From: a virus | Reading direction: 5' to 3' (one strand) | IMG/VR virus record: IMGVR_UViG_3300033233_001344 | Location: 1-24,739 of that record | Length of the DNA stretch: 24,739 bases | Part shown: positions 7,873 to 14,648 of the stretch, piece after piece | Position numbering within the stretch: the stretch's first letter is position 1 | Layout: each line of letters starts with the position of its first letter | Notes under the pieces: model-generated | What the model saw: only the letters and a program-made list of their open reading frames with translations | What the model was told of the DNA's origin: nothing | Database searches by the model: none | Position numbers and translations under genes: made by a program

Positions 7873-8369
7873 TAGATCGCGCGATCAGTATGCGGTTCTC
7901 ACGAACGGCTGAGATTGATTTGTGTCCGGCGTGCCCTAGATCCGTGCGCCATGAATGGCGTTGTCATTGGTGTCGAGGGCCGTTGTTCTTTTTCTGTGAC
8001 AGCTGCTCTACCCCCAATAGCATTATCGCTCAAGTATTGATCCACCACCAAGTAACGTGCACCAACGGAGATAGGTGGAGCGTTCCGGAGCCGCTGTGGT
8101 GGCTAGAGCGTTGGCGCGAATTGAAATGGGAGCCAGAGCGAGAGATCAAAGCTCCGATAAAGCACAAGCCCAAGCCGAAACGATCGCGGGGCGATGATCC
8201 GTCTGTTGCTTTCCACTTGTCGGACTCAGTTGATGGCTCCGAGGATGAAGATGATTTCAAGCGCGACCTACCAGATCACTGGGCCGAATTCGTCGTGAGG
8301 CGCATCGGAGATGACGAGGAAACCGAATGGGTGCCAGAGTTGGATCTTGTTAATGAGCTTGAAGAATAA
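7869..8369 (+). CDS. Hypothetical protein with three CxxC pairs, 166 aa
   Basis: No family recognised. The N-terminal 50 residues hold three CxxC pairs, C19/C22, C32/C35 and C43/C46 (LCPAC, RCHWC, FCDSC), enough to bind one or more zinc ions as zinc ribbons. A basic linker (KHKPKPKRSRGDD, about 123-135 minus 20) leads to an acidic C-terminal half (DGSEDEDDFKRD; EEDE-type end ELEE). Such layouts suit a nucleic-acid or protein adaptor. The ATG overlaps the SNF2 stop (ATGA), so it is probably co-translated with that helicase. Confidence 0.75.
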   Translation: MIDRAISMRFSRTAEIDLCPACPRSVRHEWRCHWCRGPLFFFCDSCSTPNSIIAQVLIHHQVTCTNGDRWSVPEPLWWLERWRELKWEPEREIKAPIKHKPKPKRSRGDDPSVAFHLSDSVDGSEDEDDFKRDLPDHWAEFVVRRIGDDEETEWVPELDLVNELEE

Positions 8370-8811
8370 GCGTCCTTCACCGCATTCGTGCAAGTATCCC
8401 TACAAGCGCTGTAAGCGCTGTCGACGGAATGCTCGACGTCGAGAACAGCGGCGGCTATGCAACCCATCCGCTGTGATCAAAGGGGATATGAGCGACTTGG
8501 ATCTGAAACAGCTCCAAAAGCTAATTGACGCCGACGCTGAACTTTGGAATGGGGGCTGGGAGAACGGCTGGCGCTGTGCCGGCTGCAATGTAACTGCTCT
8601 TCAGCTTGCGTTAGAGCTAGACGAAAAAATGGAGCCTAGAGGTTTGTGCCATCGTTGCCTCGAATGCGTCTTCTTGCATACATCCGCATTGATTCTAGAA
8701 GTTGAAACCTTGCGCGCAGAAAGGGCACGCGCCAAGAGCAGCGGCAGTGATCGCGTGTATGGCGTTCCTCGTGGGCGCCTCAGGCTTCCTACATTTTCAA
8801 AACGAAAGTAG
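8353..8811 (+). CDS. Hypothetical cysteine-rich protein, about 152 aa
   Basis: No family recognised. With the ATG at 8353 it overlaps the previous gene by 17 bases and starts MSLKNKRPSPHSCKYPY. Residues 12-36 are very basic with cysteines (YKRCKRCRRNARRREQRR), and the middle has a C75-x2-C78 pair and a C99-x2-C102-x2-C105 cluster (LCHRCLEC), so zinc binding is likely. A later start at 8488 (MSDLDLKQL) is possible: AAAGGGG lies just before it, but only two bases away, which is too close for a good ribosome site. The start is therefore uncertain; the frame from 8488 onward is more secure. Confidence 0.55.
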   Translation: MSLKNKRPSPHSCKYPYKRCKRCRRNARRREQRRLCNPSAVIKGDMSDLDLKQLQKLIDADAELWNGGWENGWRCAGCNVTALQLALELDEKMEPRGLCHRCLECVFLHTSALILEVETLRAERARAKSSGSDRVYGVPRGRLRLPTFSKRK

Positions 8812-8815
8812 CGCC

Positions 8816-8989
8816 TTGCCTGAGCCCAAGAAGCAGCCGTGGATCTGCCCGTGCTGTCGAGGGCCGCTGAACCGTTGGCGCCAGCGCGTGCAGATCATTT
8901 GTCGAGGCAAGCGAGTAGCCTTCGATCGCTGTTACAGCGTCTGCTTGACCTGCAAAGTTCGCGTGGTTCTGCACGCACATCGCGGCTAG
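8816..8989 (+). CDS. Small zinc-ribbon-like protein, about 57 aa (start uncertain)
   Basis: The recognisable part is a two-knuckle zinc ribbon: ICPCCRGPL near the start and SVCLTCKVRVVL near the end, with a basic segment between. TTG at 8816, four bases after the previous stop, gives the least overlap; ATG at 8759 (76 aa) or 8702 (95 aa) would read through the 3' end of the previous gene. Its stop TAG is immediately followed by motif copy A. Function unknown. Confidence 0.5.
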   Translation: MPEPKKQPWICPCCRGPLNRWRQRVQIICRGKRVAFDRCYSVCLTCKVRVVLHAHRG

Positions 8990-9009
8990 CTGTCAGGGCT
9001 ATCTGCTAG
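8990..9009 (+). promoter_or_regulatory. Copy A of the recurrent CTGWCAG-N7-TGNTAG motif
   Basis: CTGTCAG, seven bases, TGCTAG, followed by AC and eight more bases to GTG at 9020. The stop of the upstream gene supplies the preceding GGCTAG. Copy B at 21799 has the same boxes, the same GGCTAG before it, the same AC after it and identical spacing to a GTG start. If TGCTAGAC acts like an extended -10 box, transcription would start at or next to the GTG. Confidence 0.65.
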
Positions 9010-9019
9010 ACCTGAACAC

Positions 9020-9211
9020 GTGAAGATTCCACCTGAGATCATCGGTCCCGTCATCACGTTCCTGCTAGGAGCCCAAGCGCGGGGCTGGGTTGATCTCCGA
9101 GGCATCGAGCCGCTGCTCAAGATCATCGTCGACTCGGGCAACGCGCCGCACGTTCGCCGTGTGCTCGGCGAGATTCTCCAGATGCTCGAACGCGCGGAGC
9201 AGGGCGCGTGA
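9020..9211 (+). CDS. Small hypothetical protein, 63 aa
   Basis: No family recognised. It begins MKIPPEIIGPVITFLLGAQ; this N-terminus is hydrophobic but short for a membrane span, and the rest is amphipathic helix (LLKIIVDSG, RRVLGEILQMLERAEQ). The GTG start is supported by motif copy A at the same distance as in front of the methylase gene. The stop overlaps the next GTG (GTGA). It may be the first gene of a transcript that runs through the nuclease, ATPase and SSB-like genes. Confidence 0.65.
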   Translation: MKIPPEIIGPVITFLLGAQARGWVDLRGIEPLLKIIVDSGNAPHVRRVLGEILQMLERAEQGA

Positions 9212-9369
9212 GCCGTGAACTAGAGGCTAAAGCCCGAGAGCTAGCTGCTAAAGCGCGCCAAATGAGAGAATTTCAAGTCGACATTTCAATCGAGGAAGCT
9301 CTCAAGTTGGCTGAGGAGTTAGCTGAGATCGTGGCCACCCTCATCTACAAGACGGAGATTTCCACATGA
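9208..9369 (+). CDS. Very small helical protein, 53 aa
   Basis: Reads GTG at 9208 to TGA at 9367-9369, giving MSRELEAKARELAAKARQ and then a segment rich in Glu/Leu (EEALKLAEELAEIVATL). It overlaps both neighbours by four bases (GTGA before, ATGA after) and exactly fills what would otherwise be a 154-base gap, which is the main argument that it is real. Heptad-like Leu/Ala spacing suggests an amphipathic helix or coiled coil. Function unknown. Confidence 0.65.
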   Translation: MSRELEAKARELAAKARQMREFQVDISIEEALKLAEELAEIVATLIYKTEIST

Positions 9370-9665
9370 TTTGCCCAAGCTGTGAAGGCCGCGAGCTGGA
9401 GCAAGATATGGTCAATGTTGGCGTCGGCGAAGTGCCATGCGGCCCGCTGAGCTGCCCCGATTGCCATTGGGTCGATGGAGAGCCCGTACCAACACGCGCA
9501 GAAATGCACCAAGCGATTTCGGGCCTGATGGGCGTCTACATAGCGGCTCACACATGGCGGCACGATCCGCCGTCGATTGGCGATGCCGTCGATGATCTAC
9601 TCCGAGCTATTGATGAAGCCGATAAAGTCTTTGAAGCCGGTCAGGCTTTCGAGGCGAAGCCATGA
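9366..9665 (+). CDS. Small zinc-ribbon protein, 99 aa
   Basis: An N-terminal zinc ribbon is plain: C3-x2-C6 (ICPSCEG) and a second knuckle LSCPDCHW at about residues 29-34. The rest is helical and acidic (ISGLMGVYIAAHTW; DAVDDLLRAIDEADKVFEAG). No family name can be given. It overlaps the genes on both sides by four bases (ATGA), so it is translationally tied to the Cas4-like nuclease that follows; a role as partner or adaptor of that nuclease is possible but not shown. Confidence 0.75.
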   Translation: MICPSCEGRELEQDMVNVGVGEVPCGPLSCPDCHWVDGEPVPTRAEMHQAISGLMGVYIAAHTWRHDPPSIGDAVDDLLRAIDEADKVFEAGQAFEAKP

Positions 9666-12040
9666 ACGGCAAAGCGGCTTGCTTGCTCTGCAATCGATAC
9701 CTGGTCGAGACCACGGCACCGGGCTTCTATCTTCATGAAGTCGCCGAAGACTGCCTCGTGCGCGTGGCCGATCAGTTCGGCGTCTCGCTCGACGACGATT
9801 ACGAGGTCCGCGATGACGAGATCTTCGCGAGAGCTGCAAGTGGCTACGTCGATCTCGACGACGGCGCGATCGAGCTGACGCAGTTTTTCGCAACGGATCA
9901 AGCGATCAGCCAGATCTTCGCCGAGAAGAACGTCCCGCGACTCGGCGGCATTTCGAGCGGCAGTGGCTGGAGCAACGTCTCGCTGTTCCAGAAATGTCCG
10001 TACGCGTGGAAGCGGCGCTACCTCGATCGAGTCGAGCAGCCGAACATCCTCGGCATCGTTGGTGAACCGCTCGCGCTCGCGATCGGTTCGCTCACGCACG
10101 TGTACCTCGCGATCCACTACTACCGGATGATCACGCCGGGCTATCCGCTCACCGTCGAGGACGTCAACCAACGGATGCGCGAGCTGGGCTGCAATCCCGC
10201 CGTCTTTAGCGAAGCGTGGCGGCTGTTCACGGGCTATCGGCTCTACTACAAGAACGAGACGCTCCAGCCGCTCGCGGTCGAGCACGATCTGAAAGACCCG
10301 CGCACCGGGCACTCGTGCCGCTACGACTTGATCGCGTTCATCCCCGACGAAAGCCCTGGGATCTTGCCGGGCACCTACATCGTCGAGAGCAAGTGCTTGA
10401 CGGGTGATTCGCTCGTTCACGATTACAACACGAGTCGCTTAGTTCGAATCGATGAACTGTTCAGGCGAGGGATCGCGCCGAAGGTTCTTTCCTACGATCT
10501 GGCGACCGGAAAGCTAGTTCGAGCACAAGCGCTCGTACCGATTGCAAATACTGTGCGACCGATCTACGACGTAGTTTCCGAGAGTGGCCGAAGAGTGAGG
10601 GCCTCCGATAACCACCCGATTTTGACGTCTCGTGGCTGGGTTTGTGCCGGGGATCTGAAACCGGGTGATTGGATTGCTGTTGCCAAGAATACGGGTGGGT
10701 TGCAGCAAGCCTCACGCTTTACGGATGCGGAAGTTCGTTTCTTGGGTTTCATGCTCTCCGAGGGCTATCTCACTGGCCTCGCATTTTCGCAGTTAGCCGG
10801 GCCTGTGTTCGACGCTTTCATCGAAACGCTCTATGCAATGGGATTCTCTGAGGACGGCAGTACGCCTCATACCTTCAGGCGTGAACAGAAATCCTATGCT
10901 TTGAAAGACGGCACGATCTCTACGATTCAAACGATTCGTCTACCAACGAGCAAGGGGAGCCCGGCGCGTGAGCTGCTCGGTGATCTCGGTCTGTTTGGTT
11001 TGCGTTCAGCACAAAAGTGCACCCCAGAGGAATTCAACGAGCTATCTGATCATCAAGTTGGGATCTTCTTGGGGGCTCTGTGGGATGGCGACGGTTGTCA
11101 GTGCGCCGATGAAGCTCGAATGGACGTAACAATCAAGCACGGATCAAGATCTCGGGCTCTGTGCGAAGCTTCGCGTGACTTGCTCTTGCGCTTAGGCATT
11201 CACGCAACGGTTCGAGCATCGTGGACTGTATTTAACGGTGTACGCTACGACGTCTACAACACAACTGTTGTTGGGCGCCCATCGAAGCGCGCTTTCTTAG
11301 ATCGCGTAATCGACGGAACAATTCGATCGGTTCGCTTGATTTCTACTGCCGTTGCCCTACGCGAACGACTAATCGATGGCGATGACACGCTCGTACCTGT
11401 TGCCTGTATTGTAGATGAGCTGGCTGAACAGCGCCTGAAAATCCCGTGGGTCTACAACGGCACGAGGCAACTTTCGTCAACGGTTCTCAACAAGTTTAAG
11501 AGCCAGCCATCATCTGCTTTGGAACGTCGAACACTATCCAAGTGGGCTGAAGATCTTCCGCTACTCAAAAAACACGCAGAAACAGAGATCTGGTGGGAAC
11601 AGGTCGAATCGGTTGTCATTTCTGGCGAGGAACGGACCTACGATTTGACTGTTCCCGGTCAACAAAACTTTGTGGTCAATGGGGTGATCACACACAACAC
11701 GGCAGCGCGCTTCGACTCCAGCTCGCTCGAAGGTTGGTCAAACGACGGCGAAGTTCTCGGCCAGGTCGATCTCTGGGATCGGCTGCACCTTGATCGTCGC
11801 TACGGCAAGCTGCGCGGCGTGATCATCAACCTGCTCGGCAAACAGAAGGTCGCCGAGTACCACCGAACGATCGTGAGCCCGTCGTCGTGGCAGATCGAAC
11901 AGCATCGGCTCGATCTCCGTCGCTGGAACGGCCTCATCCAGCTCGCGAAGTCTTCAGACTCGTTTCCGCGCGCTCGAAACAGTTGCATCGGCCGCTTCGG
12001 CAAGTGCAACCACTGGGATCACTGCGCAACAGGAGAATGA
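9662..12040 (+). CDS. Cas4/RecB-like PD-(D/E)XK nuclease with Fe-S cysteines, interrupted by an intein
   Basis: A 792-aa precursor that splices to about 357 aa. The nuclease core has GSLTHVYLAIH with His146, RYDLIAF with Asp222 and the ExK pair VESK (Glu242, Lys244). Four cysteines in the Cas4/AddB order could hold a 4Fe-4S cluster: C112 in KCPYAWKRRY, and C775, C782, C788 near the C-terminus (SCIGRFGKCNHWDHC). Such enzymes resect or process DNA ends with metal-dependent chemistry and feed recombination. An extra N-terminal domain of about 95 residues has its own cysteines (C7, C10, C31). It sits in one operon with the Sak4-type ATPase and the SSB-like protein, which fits an end-processing role. 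The start is fixed by an ATGA overlap. Confidence 0.88.
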   Translation: MNGKAACLLCNRYLVETTAPGFYLHEVAEDCLVRVADQFGVSLDDDYEVRDDEIFARAASGYVDLDDGAIELTQFFATDQAISQIFAEKNVPRLGGISSGSGWSNVSLFQKCPYAWKRRYLDRVEQPNILGIVGEPLALAIGSLTHVYLAIHYYRMITPGYPLTVEDVNQRMRELGCNPAVFSEAWRLFTGYRLYYKNETLQPLAVEHDLKDPRTGHSCRYDLIAFIPDESPGILPGTYIVESKCLTGDSLVHDYNTSRLVRIDELFRRGIAPKVLSYDLATGKLVRAQALVPIANTVRPIYDVVSESGRRVRASDNHPILTSRGWVCAGDLKPGDWIAVAKNTGGLQQASRFTDAEVRFLGFMLSEGYLTGLAFSQLAGPVFDAFIETLYAMGFSEDGSTPHTFRREQKSYALKDGTISTIQTIRLPTSKGSPARELLGDLGLFGLRSAQKCTPEEFNELSDHQVGIFLGALWDGDGCQCADEARMDVTIKHGSRSRALCEASRDLLLRLGIHATVRASWTVFNGVRYDVYNTTVVGRPSKRAFLDRVIDGTIRSVRLISTAVALRERLIDGDDTLVPVACIVDELAEQRLKIPWVYNGTRQLSSTVLNKFKSQPSSALERRTLSKWAEDLPLLKKHAETEIWWEQVESVVISGEERTYDLTVPGQQNFVVNGVITHNTAARFDSSSLEGWSNDGEVLGQVDLWDRLHLDRRYGKLRGVIINLLGKQKVAEYHRTIVSPSSWQIEQHRLDLRRWNGLIQLAKSSDSFPRARNSCIGRFGKCNHWDHCATGE
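10394..11698 (+). other. Class 1 intein in the nuclease active site, full-length LAGLIDADG endonuclease
   Basis: Intein of 435 residues (245-679). It starts CLTGDSLVHDY, has block B RASDNHPILTSRGW (313-326), and ends YDLTVPGQQNFVVNGVITHN before +1 Thr680: all canonical class 1 residues are present. Two LAGLIDADG motifs, FLGFMLSEGYL (360-370) and FLGALWDGDGC (469-479), are about 109 residues apart and are followed by a further DNA-recognition-like region, so the endonuclease looks intact. It is inserted directly after the catalytic Lys244 of the ExK motif. The codon use is more T-ending and less GC-rich than the extein. Confidence 0.93.
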
Positions 12041-12043
12041 TTC

Positions 12044-12283
12044 ATGTGCGTTGCTCAAGCTATTGCTGACGCCAAGCTGTTTCTCTGGAAGCACCCACTA
12101 TCCACGACGGAGATTGATAATCCGGTCGAAATCCTCGAAGACATCGTGCGCGAGTACGACAAAGACGAAGATGACGAAGGCGACGCTTCCAAGAGCGAGC
12201 GGCTCCTCACGTTCATCAAGAACTTGCGAGATCAGCGGAAGATCTGCGAGGCCGAGTACCAAGTTGCGTGTGCGATTCAGTAA
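12044..12283 (+). CDS. Small acidic hypothetical protein, 79 aa
   Basis: No family recognised. The sequence is helical and acidic in the middle (DIVREYDKDEDDEGDASK), with cysteines at both ends but no CxxC pair. It starts three bases after the nuclease stop, with an AGGAG Shine-Dalgarno at 12030-12034, nine bases ahead of the ATG; this is one of few clear ribosome sites in the operon. Function unknown. Confidence 0.7.
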   Translation: MCVAQAIADAKLFLWKHPLSTTEIDNPVEILEDIVREYDKDEDDEGDASKSERLLTFIKNLRDQRKICEAEYQVACAIQ

Positions 12284-12305
12284 CTAGTTAGCTACTACTT
12301 AGATC

Positions 12306-12629
12306 ATGTCGCAGTTCGGCAATACCGCCCACAAAAACGACCTGTTCGGGCCGGATCGGCTCTCCGATCCGGATTTCGTATCGTGTCGCGACGAGAACTG
12401 TACGCGCGAGGGCTTGCATCAAGCCCACGACGAGCCGCGATCAAGATCTGGGCGCCATGCACATGAGCGCTACGACAAGTGCCCAAAGTGTCAGACCACC
12501 GTGTTAGTGACCCAGACCAGACGAATCAGACAGGGAACCAGACGCAGTCGCCAGGTCAACGTAGCGACGTGCCCGAATTGCGGATGGACCCATAGCAAAG
12601 CCCTGACGAGGACAACAACCGATGCGTGA
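12306..12629 (+). CDS. Zinc-binding protein, 107 aa, with a knuckle shared with the 214-aa protein
   Basis: Two metal sites are visible. The first is C27-x4-C32-x5-H38-x2-H41 (CRDENCTREGLHQAHDE), which is also found with identical spacing in the protein encoded at 15664. The second is a zinc ribbon made of KCPKC (58-62) and TCPNCGWTH (88-96) around a basic hairpin (TRRIRQGTRRSRQ). This layout is usual for DNA- or RNA-binding zinc ribbons. The 3' end overlaps the ATPase start by eight bases, suggesting coupled translation. No named family recognised. Confidence 0.72.
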   Translation: MSQFGNTAHKNDLFGPDRLSDPDFVSCRDENCTREGLHQAHDEPRSRSGRHAHERYDKCPKCQTTVLVTQTRRIRQGTRRSRQVNVATCPNCGWTHSKALTRTTTDA

Positions 12630-13611
12630 AATCAACCTGGATCTCCCCGACCAAACCGGCAAGGCGCCGCGTTACACGTTCCTGATCTACGGGGCCATGG
12701 GATCTGGTAAGACCACGCTCGCGGCGAGCTTTCCTCGTCCGCTGTTCCTGTCGGACGTCACGGAGTCGGGCTACGAGTCGCTACGTGGCCTCGACGAGAG
12801 CGTGCTGTTCGAGCCCAACGTTCGACCACGTGCGCTCGGCATCGAGAAGATGAACGATATGGCCATCGCGCGCGAGATGATCGCGCCGCTCGTCGCATCT
12901 GGTCAGGTTCAGACGATCGTCGACGATTCGCTCACGTTCTACGCCGATCTCTACCTCAACTCGGTGTTCGATCTACAGGGCGCGAACCGTGACAACCGGA
13001 AAGCCTACGGCGAGCTTGGGATCCATCTTCGCGATCTGCGCGTCAAGTGGCAGGGCTTCCAATGCAACATCGTGTGGCTCTGCCTCGTGCGCGATCCCGA
13101 CGACGATCGCCCGCAAGGCGGTCCGATGATCCCCGGCGCAGAGTCGGGCAAGTTCGGTGCGGGCTGCGATTACCAGCTCTACATGCGCCACGATCGATTC
13201 AAGCGCGGTCAGGAATTCGTCGACAACTACGAGCTGCACTCCAGGAACTGGGGCAAGTACGCCGCGCGCGTTCGTCGTGCGGTTGGCGTGCCCGAGCTAC
13301 CGTCGCCGCTCGTCAACACGACCTACAGCGGGATCTTGCAGGCGATGGGCTTCGATCCCGAGGCCACGCGCAAGGCGTTGCCGCCGTACCTGCCGCCCAA
13401 GCCGTTCATGATCGCGGCGCCCGCACCGGTTCAACCGCCATCGCAGGCCGCTCCAGCTCCGGTGATTCAAGGTCCGCGCCCCGCCGTCGCTCCGCATGTT
13501 CCCAACGCTGCCAGGCCGGCGGCGAGCAATGGTGCTCGTCCTCAGCAAGCAGCGGTTTCCCCCGCAGTCACTCGTCGGCCGGCCAGTCCGGTTGGTCGGC
13601 CCAATAGCTAG
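12622..13611 (+). CDS. RecA-like P-loop ATPase, Sak4-type (AAA_24 family)
   Basis: A 329-aa protein with Walker A GAMGSGKTT (24-32) and a Walker B-like QTIVDDSLT (97-105). The compact RecA-like core without RecA's N-terminal domain, and the partner gene downstream, match phage Sak4 proteins, which anneal or pair single strands in recombination together with an SSB-like protein. After the core (about residue 245) there is an 80-residue Pro/Ala-rich tail (for example PAPVQPPSQAAPAPV) that is probably disordered. The adjacent SSB-like protein has a similar tail, so they may contact each other. The ATG overlaps the upstream gene by eight bases. The family is inferred from motif layout and context. 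Confidence 0.85.
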   Translation: MREINLDLPDQTGKAPRYTFLIYGAMGSGKTTLAASFPRPLFLSDVTESGYESLRGLDESVLFEPNVRPRALGIEKMNDMAIAREMIAPLVASGQVQTIVDDSLTFYADLYLNSVFDLQGANRDNRKAYGELGIHLRDLRVKWQGFQCNIVWLCLVRDPDDDRPQGGPMIPGAESGKFGAGCDYQLYMRHDRFKRGQEFVDNYELHSRNWGKYAARVRRAVGVPELPSPLVNTTYSGILQAMGFDPEATRKALPPYLPPKPFMIAAPAPVQPPSQAAPAPVIQGPRPAVAPHVPNAARPAASNGARPQQAAVSPAVTRRPASPVGRPNS

Positions 13612-13634
13612 CAGCCAGCAGAAAGAAGAAAGTC

Positions 13635-14180
13635 ATGAGCAACGAAGGATTCGTAGATCTCCCGGAAATCAACATCGACCTGACCGGCGTCAACCCATGG
13701 GATGGCCAACAGGGTCCCAAACTGCCGCCCGGCATGTTCACGATGGACATCGTGTCGGCTGTTCAGGGCTCGTCGAAGTCGACGCAACAGCCCGTTCTCG
13801 AAGTGACGTTCAAGGTCGCTGATGAGGGCGAGTACCTCGGTGCCGAGCTGATGAAGAAGTACAGCCTTCAGCAGAGCGCGCTCGGTCGCGTGGCATCGTT
13901 GATGGTCGCGTGCGGCGCGCGGCTCGACAAGATCCGTCCAGCCGAGCTGGTGGGCGCGCGGTTGATCGTCGAGATCACGCACGTCCCCGGTGCGGGCAAG
14001 GTCGACGCGCAGGGCAACGTCCAGCCGGGCGGCACGTTCTGCGAGATCAGCAAGGAGCGCGCGATCGAGGTGGCCGAGCAACCGGTTACCCCACCGCCCG
14101 CCGCCAAGAAGGCCGCAGCGGCTGCACCGCCGCAGGCTCAGACGGGACCGAAGAACGGTTCTGTCGCTCGCCGCGCCTAG
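13635..14180 (+). CDS. SSB-like protein, DUF669-type partner of Sak4
   Basis: A 181-aa protein. The first 135 residues look like the beta-rich DUF669/OB-type domain that lies beside Sak4 ATPases in phages: PPGMFTMDIVSAVQ, PVLEVTFKVADEGEY, then a helix ALGRVASLMVACGARLDKI and a strand LVGARLIVEITHV. The 35-residue tail is Ala/Pro/Lys-rich (PPPAAKKAAAAAPPQA), much like the tail of the ATPase before it. It would coat single-stranded DNA and help load or stimulate the recombinase. It has its own purine-rich ribosome site (AAGAAGAAAG just before the ATG) and is the last gene before the terminator. The assignment rests on context as much as on sequence. Confidence 0.72.
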   Translation: MSNEGFVDLPEINIDLTGVNPWDGQQGPKLPPGMFTMDIVSAVQGSSKSTQQPVLEVTFKVADEGEYLGAELMKKYSLQQSALGRVASLMVACGARLDKIRPAELVGARLIVEITHVPGAGKVDAQGNVQPGGTFCEISKERAIEVAEQPVTPPPAAKKAAAAAPPQAQTGPKNGSVARRA

Positions 14181-14362
14181 TTCGCTTTGCTCGATGCAAG
14201 AGCGGGAATCTGCGTTCTCCTTTCAGCGTTGCCTCCTGCTTGCTCATGGCCGTGCCCACATACAGACGTGAGCCGCATCGGGCGCTTTTTTGCTAGTTCG
14301 TGATTCGGTGGAACACCACCACGGTTCAATGCCGAAGCGAGGTCTCACGAGCTGGCGCTTTT

Positions 14363-14399
14363 CGTCGTCGTAATTCTCCAGAATTGTCTAGTGACGACG
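14363..14399 (+). repeat. Nested inverted repeat before the terminator
   Basis: A 7-bp stem, CGTCGTC (14363-14369) with GACGACG (14393-14399), encloses a second perfect hairpin, AATTCT-cc-AGAATT (14372-14385). It stands four bases before the terminator hairpin. It may be a processing or stability element of the transcript, or a protein site. Confidence 0.55.
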
Positions 14400-14402
14400 T
14401 AA

Positions 14403-14439
14403 CTCGCCACCGGAATTCTCCGGTGGCGAGACCTTTTTT
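14403..14439 (+). terminator. Rho-independent terminator of the plus-strand recombination operon
   Basis: A perfect 12-bp stem, CTCGCCACCGGA (14403-14414) and TCCGGTGGCGAG (14419-14430), with an ATTC loop, is followed by acc and six Ts (14434-14439). It ends the operon that starts at 5272 and separates it from the converging kinase genes. No T-run lies on the other side, so it works in the plus direction only. Confidence 0.92.
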
Positions 14440-14444
14440 CGGCT

Positions 14445-14648
14445 CTAGATGAACCAGCGGATTACCGTGATCACGCCGATCACGAGCAGCACGAAGTTGA
14501 TCAGGCGGAACACGCGATCGATGGCGATGAGTCCGGCGCGCGTGGCTCGCGGGTACTTCGCTTCGAGCAGCTCGACGCGCGCGATCATGACCTCGGCGTC
14601 GGTCATCTCGTGAACGCTCGCTACAGGATCAGCCTCAGCCTCGTTCAT
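14445..14648 (-). CDS. Small single-pass membrane protein, 67 aa
   Basis: Starts MNEAEADPVASVHEMTDAEV, continues with an amphipathic helix (IARVELLEAKYPRATRAGLI) and ends in one hydrophobic segment, LINFVLLVIGVITVIRWFI (about residues 48-66), which would span the membrane. Its ATG overlaps the stop of the kinase gene (ATGA), so the pair is co-translated. A tail-anchored protein beside a kinase could bring the kinase, or its target, to the membrane; this is inference. No named family recognised. The downstream end faces the terminator region. Confidence 0.75.
   Translation of the reverse strand: MNEAEADPVASVHEMTDAEVMIARVELLEAKYPRATRAGLIAIDRVFRLINFVLLVIGVITVIRWFI

Noticed and set aside
9641-10420. 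A 259-codon open frame antisense to the Cas4-like nuclease
   Set aside because: It lies opposite the nuclease catalytic region and its composition is that of a shadow frame; no motif or start signal supports it.
9662-12040. Cas4-like gene as part of a CRISPR-Cas system
   Set aside because: No repeat array, cas1, cas2 or effector gene is present in the window; the neighbours are phage recombination genes.
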